A stretch of DNA of 64,000 nucleotides from the NCBI RefSeq assembly GCF_025847235.1, contig NZ_JAOZEW010000016.1, positions 62,001 to 126,000 of the forward strand, written 5' to 3'. Below are positions 41,979 to 49,839 of the stretch, piece by piece. The stretch's first letter is position 1; each line of letters opens with the position of its first letter. Below the pieces are notes generated by a model. The model was not told where the DNA came from. It did not search any database and worked only from the letters and a program-made list of their open reading frames with translations. Position numbers and translations under genes: made by a program. The DNA is from Flavobacterium shii. GTDB taxonomy: Bacteria > Bacteroidota > Bacteroidia > Flavobacteriales > Flavobacteriaceae.

Positions 41979-42043
41979 GTAGATTTTTAAGCCAAAATTG
42001 CCTGGAGAAATACGCTGCCGGCTTTCAATAAAATCTACTTTTT
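41979..42043 (-). repeat. 65-bp hairpin repeat, copy A (opposite orientation)
   Basis: Bounded by GTAGATTTTT and AAATCTAC plus TTTTT. Its interior matches the reverse complement, not the direct strand, of copies B and C, including CTTAAAA next to TCTAC when read on the minus strand. It lies between the ArdC-ATPase stop and the basic protein start. Confidence 0.65.
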
Positions 42044-42045
42044 TA

Positions 42046-44277
42046 TTAATTTACGATGAATGATAATTTTTTAGTTCTTAGTGGTTCTGCCACCGCTTCG
42101 GGTTTATCCCGTTCTAACTTCTTATTGAAAATATTGAATTTCAAACTGTCGAGCGGTTTGTTTTGGTAACGGTTCTTATCCGCCCAAATGTAATTTTCTC
42201 TGTAATCTGCTTTCTTTTCGGTAAATAAAACTACATCGGCATCAAACTGACTTTTAGAACCGCCACGCATTTTACCGTCTGTGGTTTGTTGAAAAATGAC
42301 AATAAATAATTTTCCGTCGTACTTCTTCCTTAAATCTTTGTCCACTTCAAACCCTTTGTGCATTTCCTGCATTTTAGAGAAACTATCGATTATAATAATA
42401 TCATTATTTCGGATGAGTTTATCCAAATCAGAAACACTTTTAATCTCAGGGGCTTCGATGTTTTGCAATGCCTTTGCATTCAGATATTCTTCGGCTTTAT
42501 TGTAATACAAACTACTCTCTGGGTGTTCTTCGATACTGGCATGACCTGTTTTGTAATTCTGCGCTAAGGCATTCATAAACTGAAAACACATTCTAGTTTT
42601 CATTGATCCCTGACCACCAGTAAGAGAGATTACAATACTTTCTTTCTCCTTATGTTCAATTTCACCTAAGAACTCCGCAATGTCTTTGTTTTCAATTTTA
42701 AAATAGTCCACTTTAGTAGGCTTGTTTGCCATTTTATAGGCTAGAGAATTTCGGTTTACATTTTCTTTTGCAACTGGAATCGTTTCCTTTGCAACAGGCT
42801 TTGCAACGATTGCCTTTTCTTTAATTGGCTTTACAATGATTTCTTCGATAACAAGCTGCTTTTTTCTTCTTGCTGCTCCACTTAAACCACCAAACAAATC
42901 AGGTTGTTTGATTTTTTGCTTTGCCTTTCTTTTTACAATAGGTTTAGCAATTGTCTTTTTAATAGGTGCTACTTTCGCACTTGATTCTACAATCGATTTT
43001 TCTGCTACCTTTTCTCTGGTTTCAGCGTTTGAAGTTTCACGCCCTAAAATATGATTGCTTGCTTTTTGAGCCTGTGCTGATGCTTTTAAGAAAAATCGAT
43101 TGTCGTCATTAAGTTCATCTATTAAATGATTGTTCCAACTCTTTAAATACTTCGCAGAATTTTCTTTGGTATGGAATAAGATTCCTGATTCACTACAAAG
43201 AAATACCGCTCCCAATTCTGCAATTAATTCTTCGAAGGCATAATTTCCGCTACCGCCACCGCTTCTCGTTCCTGTCATATCTCTATTTAGTCGGTGCTCC
43301 GCTCCTGTACTGTGTACCGCTTCATGAAAGAAAGTAGAGTAATAAAAAGCTTCACTGGTGAAAGCTTCGATAGTCGGCATATTTAATTCGTCTGTACTTG
43401 GGCGGTAATAGGCTTTGTCTCCAATATTGGTATATTTTGGTGGGTTCTTAAATCCGTCGATGATTGCCTGAGCTTCATCTATAGGATTGGTTATTTTCTT
43501 GTCTTTTGCAGCAGGAAATTGTAAGCCCTCGCAATCATCCGCACGAAACACATTGTAGTATTTTAAAACAGGGAACTTGGTTAAGTTCTTCTTTAAATCC
43601 TCTTTTGTAAGTGAGTTGGATTTTACAAAATCACCAAACTTTTTATTATCGTTAGTTTTGAATTTTAAATGCTCACTATGGTAATCATGAATTAACGTGT
43701 AATAAATCACCCGCCTTGCTTTACTGCCTTTTTTAAGCTTTGCCTTGGCTTGCTCAATTTGATTAAAAGTTAAATAGTACGGTTGTATAAAATCCGCAGG
43801 AACGAGATATGGTTGTTTATCCAAATCGAATTTAATATCGAAATTCAAAATGAAGTTTGCCCCTGTGTACTCCTTTTTAGAAACATAATTCATAACCGAA
43901 TTACTAGCCCCTGAACCTGTCCATTCTTTTTGCCAAGGTAAATGCCCGACTTTTTTAATGGTGTTGATAATCAAATCCGTGATGTAATTGTAAATTTCAT
44001 CAGGAGAAACGGCATTTAATCCGTGGTTATGATCCTCAGAAATATATTCCAAAGTCGGTAATAACATTTCCGCTTCTACACCGTTCAAACCATAAGGCTC
44101 AACGAGATTATTAATTTCAATCAGGAAAGTATCATCTTTAAAAGCTTGCAACACTTTTATAACACGCTTGGAAACAACGGTATGTTTTTCTTTTTCGGCT
44201 TTCATAAGCAAATCTTCCAATGTTTTTCTTGAAACGATAAGCCCATTAAGACTATTGAATTCTTGTGCTAATGTCAT
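42046..44277 (-). CDS. ArdC-type zincin fused to RecA-like ATPase
   Basis: 743 residues. Residues 85-420 resemble ArdC antirestriction proteins: an ssDNA-binding part (INTIKKVGHLPWQKEW, VSKKEYTGANFIL) and a zincin with HEAVH at 318-322 and downstream FEELIAELGA. A Lys-rich linker with alternating Lys/Pro/Ala (about 425-525) leads to a RecA/DnaB-fold ATPase: Walker A TGGQGSMKT near 553-560, Walker B IIIIDSFSKM near 626, then FQQTTDGKMRGGSKSQFDAD. ArdC protects incoming DNA from restriction. The ATPase may act in replication or genome packaging. The fusion within a structural/lysis operon is unusual. Confidence 0.8.
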   Translation of the reverse strand: MTLAQEFNSLNGLIVSRKTLEDLLMKAEKEKHTVVSKRVIKVLQAFKDDTFLIEINNLVEPYGLNGVEAEMLLPTLEYISEDHNHGLNAVSPDEIYNYITDLIINTIKKVGHLPWQKEWTGSGASNSVMNYVSKKEYTGANFILNFDIKFDLDKQPYLVPADFIQPYYLTFNQIEQAKAKLKKGSKARRVIYYTLIHDYHSEHLKFKTNDNKKFGDFVKSNSLTKEDLKKNLTKFPVLKYYNVFRADDCEGLQFPAAKDKKITNPIDEAQAIIDGFKNPPKYTNIGDKAYYRPSTDELNMPTIEAFTSEAFYYSTFFHEAVHSTGAEHRLNRDMTGTRSGGGSGNYAFEELIAELGAVFLCSESGILFHTKENSAKYLKSWNNHLIDELNDDNRFFLKASAQAQKASNHILGRETSNAETREKVAEKSIVESSAKVAPIKKTIAKPIVKRKAKQKIKQPDLFGGLSGAARRKKQLVIEEIIVKPIKEKAIVAKPVAKETIPVAKENVNRNSLAYKMANKPTKVDYFKIENKDIAEFLGEIEHKEKESIVISLTGGQGSMKTRMCFQFMNALAQNYKTGHASIEEHPESSLYYNKAEEYLNAKALQNIEAPEIKSVSDLDKLIRNNDIIIIDSFSKMQEMHKGFEVDKDLRKKYDGKLFIVIFQQTTDGKMRGGSKSQFDADVVLFTEKKADYRENYIWADKNRYQNKPLDSLKFNIFNKKLERDKPEAVAEPLRTKKLSFIVN

Positions 44278-44278
44278 T

Positions 44279-44761
44279 TTAGTAAATTTTATGTTCCGTA
44301 CCCAAGATGCTTACAATGACTTCAATTCGAATATCGTTACTATTAAAATTACTGGTGTTTAAAACTCCAAGCACACCCAGTATAGTAGTTTGCAAATCCA
44401 TTTGAACAGGTACATTCGGGATTATAGTACTGGAATTAGCAGCAATATTTATCGCTTTTACGTTTACGTTTGCCGTTCCTAAAAGCATATTCTTTTTATC
44501 ATAAAACAAAATTCGCTTTAGGGTTACGGCTGTAATCTGCGCACTGAAATTCTGAGCAGTTGGATTTACTAATTTCAAATCCAGATTGAAGGTAATAAAC
44601 GGCTTTCCATCGTTCCACTTCATATCCAGTTTTTTAAAAGCCACAGGGTATATCCTAACAAATTGAAATTGTTCGATTATCTTTTTCACGCGCTGCTCTA
44701 AATAGAAATATCCTACAACTGCCAGTATTCCTGCTCCAATAACTATTTTTTTGACACTCAT
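44279..44761 (-). CDS. LEA type 2/WHy-like membrane-anchored protein
   Basis: 160 residues. An N-terminal membrane helix (KKIVIGAGILAVVGYFYL) is followed by a beta-sandwich with ITFNLDLKLVNPTAQNFSA and INIAANSSTIIPNVPVQMDL, the N-P and spacing typical of the LEA14/WHy fold. Such domains act as membrane-tethered beta-sandwiches in bacteria. The stop is directly ahead of the ArdC-ATPase start, so the genes are coupled. In a virion with an inner membrane it could be a membrane-linked minor protein, which is speculation. Confidence 0.65.
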   Translation of the reverse strand: MSVKKIVIGAGILAVVGYFYLEQRVKKIIEQFQFVRIYPVAFKKLDMKWNDGKPFITFNLDLKLVNPTAQNFSAQITAVTLKRILFYDKKNMLLGTANVNVKAINIAANSSTIIPNVPVQMDLQTTILGVLGVLNTSNFNSNDIRIEVIVSILGTEHKIY

Positions 44762-44773
44762 TTGTTTGATTTT

Positions 44774-45328
44774 TTAAATAAAGATTCTAGAAATACGATA
44801 GCAAACAAACAGCAATGTTGCAAAACCAATTGAGGCAAGTATCTTAACCCAGAGAGGAATGTATTTTACAGGAACATATTTAATTAGGTTATCGCCTTTG
44901 AGGTAGATATACTTTTTGTTTGTGGTGGTGTTTTCGTTTTTCGTCTGTGCTATCTTCTGCCATGCTACAATTTGATTCTTTAAACTGTCGTAATAAATCC
45001 CTGCTTCGTTATCTCCTGATTTTTTATGACTGTTAAGTAACTGTAACACCCGTTGCAATTCTGCTTTGGTAATACTATCGCATTCGGGCTTAGCAGTTTG
45101 AACTTTGGGCAGTTGTATTTTTAAAGTGTCGTTTATTGCGCCACTGATAACCGTTGTTTTTACGCTGTCCTTTGTACTGGCTATAACCGTTTGAGTTGTG
45201 TGGCTGTTTTCCATTGGTTTGGCTTTACAGCTGTGCAAAACGATACAAAGAGCCAAATAAAACAAAGTGAATAAAAGCACTTTTAAAAATAGCTTCGTTG
45301 GATTCTTTGGGTTGATACAAGTACTCAT
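44774..45328 (-). CDS. Two-span membrane protein, spanin-like
   Basis: 184 residues. An N-terminal hydrophobic segment (FLKVLLFTLFYLALCIVLHSC, Cys33 could be a lipobox) is followed by a soluble helical middle with coiled-coil character (TKAELQRVLQLLNSHKKSG) and a C-terminal helix (WVKILASIGFATLLFVCYRI). It overlaps the holin-like gene by 4 bp and follows the endolysin, the place of spanins in phage lysis cassettes. A lipid-anchored or membrane-bridging protein fits that role. No sequence family recognised. Confidence 0.5.
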   Translation of the reverse strand: MSTCINPKNPTKLFLKVLLFTLFYLALCIVLHSCKAKPMENSHTTQTVIASTKDSVKTTVISGAINDTLKIQLPKVQTAKPECDSITKAELQRVLQLLNSHKKSGDNEAGIYYDSLKNQIVAWQKIAQTKNENTTTNKKYIYLKGDNLIKYVPVKYIPLWVKILASIGFATLLFVCYRISRIFI

Positions 45329-45681
45329 GATTTGGTTATTTTGAGTTTTAGCATGGCTTTTAATCCATCAAAAAAACTGCTTATTAATTCTTCTACTTCG
45401 CTATGTATTAAAGTGGAGAGTGAGCCACCCCAAGCACAAATGACATAGGTAAACATCTTACTGATGTTCAGGTATTGGTCGCAAACCACGTAAACCGAGA
45501 AGGCAACAAAAAAGCTAATAATAGCCTCGGCTAAAAACCAACTAAATCGGGGTTTCTTTCCTTTTTGGATGGCGAGGTAGATTTTCATAAAAACACCCGC
45601 CAATACTACTATGAGAAATAAAAAATAATCCTGATAGTATTTAAGTTCGCTTATGATTTGGTTTAAGACTGTATTTTTCAT
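45325..45681 (-). CDS. Holin-like membrane protein
   Basis: 118 residues with three probable membrane helices (about 17-35, 48-66, 72-92) and a charged C-terminus rich in Lys (DGLKAMLKLKITKS), the topology of class I holins. It overlaps the GH19 endolysin gene by 4 bp (ATGA) and the spanin-like gene by 4 bp. A holin would form membrane lesions to release the endolysin. The call rests on topology, size and cassette order; no holin family was identified. Confidence 0.58.
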   Translation of the reverse strand: MKNTVLNQIISELKYYQDYFLFLIVVLAGVFMKIYLAIQKGKKPRFSWFLAEAIISFFVAFSVYVVCDQYLNISKMFTYVICAWGGSLSTLIHSEVEELISSFFDGLKAMLKLKITKS

Positions 45682-46373
45682 GTTTGTTTTTGGTTAAAAG
45701 GTGAAAGCCAATTCCAAGCGTAGCTAGTGACGCTATTAAAATTAGGTAGGGGTTTCGCTTTTTTTTTTAATAACTCCAAACTGATGTTTTGAGCTTTATA
45801 AAATTTAAACTTTTCAATTCTGTCGTCAAGTCCGTTGGTTTTACCGTTTACTTTTTGGGTTATCTCTGTCATTAAATTGGCATCGGCTAAAGAATTTAAT
45901 TTTTTGTACACCGAGAAAAACCAAGCTGCACAATCCACTGCAATGGCTGTTTGTAAAAGTAGATCGGGATTGCTCACCACATCATGACCCGAGTATTTTT
46001 TGTAATCTTCGTATGTTCCCCTGCCAGTTAGTTGTATAAATCCACGTCCTCGGTAGCGCCATCCGTCACCACTGGCAATGTTACCGTTACCGTTTTTTCC
46101 TGCATAACCAATATTGGCTATCATTTGCTGATTGGCGTTGTGCTCTGTGGTTCGTCCGTATTTCTTTGCTTCGGCTAGTGTTAAGCGGGAATTAAACGGA
46201 CTGGTGGACATAAGCCCTTGCGGGGTATAATTCAGATTTTCTACAACTCTTGTAAAATTGCCTGATTCATGTGATACCTGCGCTAAAAAGTGGGCTATCC
46301 TAAGAGGGGTGTTTACCCCGTATCGTACAAATGCATTTAAAAAAATGCTGCTGTTATCTAAAATAAAACTCAT
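45678..46373 (-). CDS. GH19 endolysin (chitinase-like lysozyme)
   Basis: 231 residues. The GH19 fold is clear: HFLAQVSHESGNF with catalytic Glu36, second acid Glu45 in RVVENLNY, then YAGKNGNGN, WRYRGRGFIQLTGRGTYEDY and the C-terminal WFF segment. Phage GH19 enzymes cleave peptidoglycan glycan chains. No signal peptide, so export would depend on the adjacent holin. The last 35 residues (LELLKKKAKPLPN onward) form a short tail. It sits between a 33-residue membrane protein and the holin-like gene, giving a recognisable lysis cassette. Confidence 0.88.
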   Translation of the reverse strand: MSFILDNSSIFLNAFVRYGVNTPLRIAHFLAQVSHESGNFTRVVENLNYTPQGLMSTSPFNSRLTLAEAKKYGRTTEHNANQQMIANIGYAGKNGNGNIASGDGWRYRGRGFIQLTGRGTYEDYKKYSGHDVVSNPDLLLQTAIAVDCAAWFFSVYKKLNSLADANLMTEITQKVNGKTNGLDDRIEKFKFYKAQNISLELLKKKAKPLPNFNSVTSYAWNWLSPFNQKQT

Positions 46374-46474
46374 TATAAAATCACTTTTCTAGGGGTTACT
46401 TTTGGTTGTGTCAGGAAATAAACAAGTCCTGTAATTGCTACTGCTGTGATAATTAGTTTTTCAGTTGTTCCCAT
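46373..46474 (-). CDS. 33-aa single-span membrane protein
   Basis: ATG at 46472-46474, stop TAA overlapping the endolysin ATG by one base. The product MGTTEKLIITAVAITG plus VYFLTQPKVTPRKVIL has one membrane helix (residues 7-22) and a basic tail. It starts 1 bp after the stop of the peptidoglycan-binding protein gene. This packing on both sides leaves little doubt that it is translated. It matches the pattern of many one-helix proteins in this block, such as those in membrane-containing viruses. Function unknown. Confidence 0.65.
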   Translation of the reverse strand: MGTTEKLIITAVAITGLVYFLTQPKVTPRKVIL

Positions 46475-46475
46475 T

Positions 46476-47108
46476 TTAATATCCTTTTACAGCATTGGCG
46501 TTTACGAAATAATACACGTCAGCCCGATTGATTAAATATTGTCCTCCAACTTTAGAACCAACAAACACACCCAGATGCTCCCCGTAATCAAACGTTCCTC
46601 CCATAAAAGGCTTTGTGCCATCATTGAAATACATACCGCTTGCCGTCTTTTTTGCATTGAAAAGACTAACACCGTTCGCATTTGCCATTACTTTCTGCCC
46701 CTTTCTTGGGGTAACAAGCGCAGTAGGGTTTTCGTTCGAGGTAGATTTTAAAGGCGTTTTTAAGTACGCATTAAGGCTGATTTTCGAAACCCCTTTTTTG
46801 CTTTGCAAAGCCGTAAGGGTATTTGCTCCAAAACTGCCATCGATAGTTACACCTAACAAACGTTGCAGTTCTCTAACTTCAACCCCTTTGATTCCTTTGC
46901 CTAATACTTTGTTTTTATTTAAAACTGCTCCTGTACTAGGTAGCGTATTTGCCGTGTTGTTTAGGATTACTGGCGGTGGTTCTGGGATATCGGTTAAAAA
47001 GTCTTGTTCTTTTTCATCTTGCTTTTTTTTCCAATACAAGTAGCCGACAATTCCAACTCCGACCACTCCAACGCCTAATAATACTTTATCTTCATTTTTC
47101 ACTTTCAT
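46476..47108 (-). CDS. Membrane-anchored peptidoglycan-binding protein
   Basis: 210 residues from ATG 47108. The longer frame from 47171 is rejected because its extra codons are the 65-bp repeat copy B. An N-terminal membrane helix (KVLLGVGVVGVGIVGYLYW) is followed by a peptidoglycan-binding domain (GVEVRELQRLLGVTIDGSFG, near 80-110) and a C-terminal SH3-like or DUF domain ending YYFVNANAVKGY. It could anchor or guide the particle at the cell wall, comparable to cell-wall-penetrating virion proteins. It heads the lysis-cassette side of the block. Confidence 0.72.
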   Translation of the reverse strand: MKVKNEDKVLLGVGVVGVGIVGYLYWKKKQDEKEQDFLTDIPEPPPVILNNTANTLPSTGAVLNKNKVLGKGIKGVEVRELQRLLGVTIDGSFGANTLTALQSKKGVSKISLNAYLKTPLKSTSNENPTALVTPRKGQKVMANANGVSLFNAKKTASGMYFNDGTKPFMGGTFDYGEHLGVFVGSKVGGQYLINRADVYYFVNANAVKGY

Positions 47109-47125
47109 ACTTTCATTTTTTAATT

Positions 47126-47190
47126 GTAGACTTTTTTCGAATAGATCCGCAGCTGCAGTTTTTCCTGGCACACAAAAAAAGCTACTTTTT
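47126..47190 (-). repeat. 65-bp hairpin repeat, copy B
   Basis: Begins GTAGACTTTT and ends GCTAC followed by TTTTT. The interior contains GATCCGCAGCTGCAGTTTTT, shared exactly with copy C at 59550. It lies between the 141-residue annexin-like protein gene and the peptidoglycan-binding protein gene. Confidence 0.75.
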
Positions 47191-47194
47191 GGTT

Positions 47195-47620
47195 TTATAA
47201 ATAGAGTGGGAATTTCTTTCTGAGTAAATTGTAATCAGCGTCGTTTAATTCTTCCCTGAGCCACGTTTTAAGTGGTAATTTGCTCCCGCCAATGGTATTA
47301 TATCCTAAAATTCGATTGTAGTTTTTAAGTCCAAAGGTTTTACTGATTAGTCCAAATTGTGCCTGAGAAACACCCGTTAAGGTTTCAAAAATCTGTGTTT
47401 CATCTGTACCCATGTAACGGTTCATTGCATCGTAGAGCAAGGCTACTTTTTGACTGGCAGAAAAAGCAGGAACTAAATTAATATCGCCTTCATCGATATA
47501 TTTTTTGTTACCTCCTAAAAGAGATTTTCCGTTTTTATTGGTTTTAGTAAACAGATAAACGCCTACCCCTAAAACCACTACTGAAACCCCTATGATTATT
47601 ACTTTCTTTTTATCTGTCAT
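47195..47620 (-). CDS. Membrane protein with annexin-repeat-like domain (141 aa)
   Basis: N-terminal membrane helix (KKVIIIGVSVVVLGVGVYLF), a Gly/Lys linker, then about 80 residues that read like an annexin repeat: VALLYDAMNRYMGTDETQIF, ETLTGVSQAQFGLISKTFG and LKTWLREELNDAD, matching the AxxLxxAxxGxGTDExxIxxxLTxxSxxQ pattern. Annexin domains bind phospholipids with calcium in eukaryotes, and annexin-like proteins are known in some bacteria. The next gene encodes a second protein of this type. They overlap by one base. A membrane-curving or scaffold role in a particle is inference. Confidence 0.55.
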   Translation of the reverse strand: MTDKKKVIIIGVSVVVLGVGVYLFTKTNKNGKSLLGGNKKYIDEGDINLVPAFSASQKVALLYDAMNRYMGTDETQIFETLTGVSQAQFGLISKTFGLKNYNRILGYNTIGGSKLPLKTWLREELNDADYNLLRKKFPLYL

Positions 47621-48099
47621 TAGAAAAATCCTTTTATTAAAAATCGCAATTTGGCAATATCATCTTCCTTAAACTGGTCTTGCAGCCATTGAACTAAATT
47701 CATTTTGCTAAGTGTGGCGCTTCTGCGTTCTCCGAATTCATTGTACACCCGTATAAATCCGTTGTGATTGAGTCCTGTTAAATTGTTCTCAACGGTTTTG
47801 TAGTTTGCTCCAAAACCAAGAAGTGCCGTGTAAATGGCTTCTGCTCTTGCCTTGGCTTGCGTTACATTGATGTTACTGGGTTTGTATCTTGTATCTTCTT
47901 TGATTCGGCTAAAGCCTTTGAGTACTTTGTAATAAATAACAGCCATCAAAGAGCCAACGACTAAGAATTTAAAAAGCGTGATTCCTGCACTCATTCCCAT
48001 TTTTGCGTTTTCCTGTGATTGTGCAATTGCTTTTTGTCCCTGTGGACTTGATAAAACAGTTGCCAGAGCAGCAGGGTTCGACAATCCTCTCTTTCTCAT
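47620..48099 (-). CDS. Membrane protein with annexin-repeat-like domain (159 aa)
   Basis: Similar plan to its neighbour but with the membrane helix (LFKFLVVGSLMAVIYYKVL, about 43-62) after a soluble N-terminus (LATVLSSPQGQKAIAQSQ). The C-terminal 80 residues, RAEAIYTALLGFGANYKTVE, NNLTGLNHNGFIRVYNEFG and LVQWLQDQFKEDD, line up with the annexin-like region of the 141-residue protein but lack GTDE, so calcium sites would be lost. The two probably arose by duplication. Operonic with overlapping stop and start. Confidence 0.52.
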   Translation of the reverse strand: MRKRGLSNPAALATVLSSPQGQKAIAQSQENAKMGMSAGITLFKFLVVGSLMAVIYYKVLKGFSRIKEDTRYKPSNINVTQAKARAEAIYTALLGFGANYKTVENNLTGLNHNGFIRVYNEFGERRSATLSKMNLVQWLQDQFKEDDIAKLRFLIKGFF

Positions 48100-48111
48100 T
48101 TGCTGTGGTTT

Positions 48112-48315
48112 TTAGTTAGACAAAAAACCTTTTATCATGGGAAAATTGGTTTTGAGTTGGGTAATGGCTTTGGGGCTTTTGGATAGTTCCGCTAGTTTAA
48201 CCAGTACCTCGCTATCGAGTCGTGCCAGTTGGTGTAATGCGGTAGTTGTTGCTTTTAATTCAAAAGGATTGGTTGCCTTTATTTCTATTGTAACAATGGT
48301 ATTTATGCTTCCCAT
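48112..48315 (-). CDS. Small helical element protein (67 aa)
   Basis: A beta strand (TIVTIEIKATNP) then helices (ATTTALHQLARLDSEVLVKL, AITQLKTNFPMIKGFL). Overlaps the end of the 260-residue gene by 13 bp and lies 13 bp before the 159-residue gene. Translational coupling and its place in an unbroken run of genes support a real product. No membrane segment, unlike most neighbours. Family unknown. Confidence 0.5.
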   Translation of the reverse strand: MGSINTIVTIEIKATNPFELKATTTALHQLARLDSEVLVKLAELSKSPKAITQLKTNFPMIKGFLSN

Positions 48316-49085
48316 AACTGATGTTTTTTTAATAATTGTGCTAATTCGCTTGAAAATTCAACATTGGTACTCAGTCCACTGGTAATACTTTCCAATACAC
48401 CCACAACGGTATCATCAATATTTTGCAAAGCCGTTGCAAAGTGTTGTTTGACTTCACTGGAATAGATTTCCATCGGTGCTGCAAGTCCTACAGCTGGTGC
48501 AACTCCTTTAATAGCGGCAAGTAAGGCAGGTGCGTTTTGTACTGCTCCTTGAACTGCTCCCCACAAACCGCTTTCTTTATCGGCATTGTATTTGGATAAC
48601 AATTGTTCTTCCCTGATGTCTTCGTACTTCTTTTTGTAATCTTTGTTTTCTGCCTTTAATGTTTCTACTTCGGTAAAAAGTCGCGAAGCATCATTTTTGG
48701 CAACCATAAGGTTCATAATATCGAGAGTACCCAAACCAAAAGAATTAGAGAATATATCTACTTGCGGGGCTTTGGTTTGCTGTACTGGAATTTGTTGTAC
48801 TTGTTGCACCTGTGAGGATTGGTCTTGCTTGGAGAAATTAACATCAAAAGAGTGTCCGTCGATTTTATACGAGCTTCCGTTTTTACGTTTCAAAGTCAGC
48901 GTTAAACGGTTGTGTCCTTTAGCAAACAAAAATTCGAAAAATCCTTCTGCATTTTCATAATCGGCAACAATTTCAGTATGTGTTTTATTACGAAAAAGAA
49001 AAGAATTAGTATTCAAATCAAAAACAGAAACAGCCGAATAAGAATCGGTATTTAATTTCTCTATCAGGTTGTCTAATTCTTGCAT
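48303..49085 (-). CDS. Putative structural protein with coiled coil (260 aa)
   Basis: Start chosen at ATG 49085, which overlaps the upstream gene by 13 bp; the ATG at 49130 would overlap by 58 bp. The N-terminal 95 residues are a beta-rich domain (YSAVSVFDLNTNSFLFRNK, FFEFLFAKGHNRLTLTLKRK), then a Gln-rich linker (QSSQVQQVQQIPVQQ), a coiled coil (LFTEVETLKAENKDYKKKYE, near 140-170), a hydrophobic Gly/Ala segment (APALLAAIKGVAPAVGLAAP) and a helical C-terminus. The mix suggests a fibrous or scaffold-type virion protein. Family unknown. Confidence 0.5.
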   Translation of the reverse strand: MQELDNLIEKLNTDSYSAVSVFDLNTNSFLFRNKTHTEIVADYENAEGFFEFLFAKGHNRLTLTLKRKNGSSYKIDGHSFDVNFSKQDQSSQVQQVQQIPVQQTKAPQVDIFSNSFGLGTLDIMNLMVAKNDASRLFTEVETLKAENKDYKKKYEDIREEQLLSKYNADKESGLWGAVQGAVQNAPALLAAIKGVAPAVGLAAPMEIYSSEVKQHFATALQNIDDTVVGVLESITSGLSTNVEFSSELAQLLKKHQLWEA

Positions 49086-49390
49086 CGGATGTATTTTTTG
49101 TAAATAATATCTATTTCTTTTTTGTTCCAAGTGAACAATGAAAAATCACTTGTTGGCGAACTGTCGATTGTTGCAAAGCGAATGGTTAACTCTACTTTTG
49201 ATGTCGTGCCATCGGGTGGTATTATAGTCAATCGTTCCTTACTGGCTAATTCAAAATCATTGACAAAGACACTCACAAACCCGCTGTTGACAACTTGCAG
49301 GGTCGTTACATCATCAATTGTGAGTTCGTTGTCTTGTTTGAACTTCAAAAAAACGACTCCCGTGTTTATCGTTATTATGTCTTTTATCAT
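49073..49390 (-). CDS. Small beta-rich protein (105 aa), possible minor structural protein
   Basis: Almost all beta: VVFLKFKQDNELTIDDVTTL, FVSVFVNDFELASKERLTI, KVELTIRFATIDSS. No signal or membrane helix. It lies 11 bp downstream of the 121-residue protein gene in the block that follows the capsid candidate. Small all-beta proteins at this place could be minor capsid or spike-base proteins. No family recognised. Confidence 0.48.
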   Translation of the reverse strand: MIKDIITINTGVVFLKFKQDNELTIDDVTTLQVVNSGFVSVFVNDFELASKERLTIIPPDGTTSKVELTIRFATIDSSPTSDFSLFTWNKKEIDIIYKKYIRCKN

Positions 49391-49401
49391 TTGATTTTAT
49401 T

Positions 49402-49767
49402 TTAGGTGCAACTCTCTGGATTAATTTTGTAGATCAGAATCAAATGGAAATAGGTGGATTTGATAACTGCCTGACTTGTTTTTGCTTTGAACGTAAAGGT
49501 TTTGGATTCGGTATTAAAGAATAGCGGTTTGTAACTGTCGTCAAATCCTGCGCCTTCTCTGCGTTTCCAATGGTCAATATGGGTGGGTTTTGAAAAGGAA
49601 ACACCGCTATCGTCATAAATCCCATACTCTGCAAAATTGTCAATATCGTTATGATTGGTGTGGAGTTCCACGCCCAGAACAAAACCAACTTCGAGCGCTG
49701 TAGTATACAAACCTTCGGTTTCCCCCTTTGGGATTGTTATATTAATTACTTTTTCTCTTACTGCCAT
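49402..49767 (-). CDS. Small beta-rich protein (121 aa), possible second capsid-type protein
   Basis: A predicted all-beta domain: VINITIPKGETEGLYTTALE, EVGFVLGVELHTNHNDID, KTFTFKAKTSQAVIKSTYFH, LILIYKINPES. The alternation and length fit a single beta-sandwich. It is the first gene after the terminator that follows the 187-residue capsid candidate, so expression of the two is separated by a stop signal. Viruses with two small single jelly-roll capsid proteins exist, which makes it a candidate partner. This is inference only. Confidence 0.48.
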   Translation of the reverse strand: MAVREKVINITIPKGETEGLYTTALEVGFVLGVELHTNHNDIDNFAEYGIYDDSGVSFSKPTHIDHWKRREGAGFDDSYKPLFFNTESKTFTFKAKTSQAVIKSTYFHLILIYKINPESCT

Positions 49768-49780
49768 GTTTTGATGATTT

Positions 49781-49812
49781 AAAAAAAGCCGTAACTACTT
49801 ACGGTTTACGGC
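49781..49812 (-). terminator. Strong terminator after the capsid candidate
   Basis: On the minus strand GCCGTAA pairs with TTACGGC, followed by seven U's. An inner CCGTAA/TTACGG can form an alternative hairpin. Its place inside an otherwise continuous operon implies extra transcript of the genes upstream of it relative to those after it. Confidence 0.88.
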
Positions 49813-49839
49813 TTTTGCTATGATTAATAAACCTTTTTA

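Noticed and set aside
41979..42043. Integron attC site or CRISPR repeat
   Set aside because: The ends are GTAGA/TCTAC, not the attC core GTTRRRY/RYYYAAC, and copies are kilobases apart without spacers, so neither type applies.
47109..47171. 21-residue N-terminal extension of the peptidoglycan-binding protein
   Set aside because: These codons are the 65-bp repeat, which also occurs outside any gene upstream of another start at 59538; the membrane helix fits ATG 47108.
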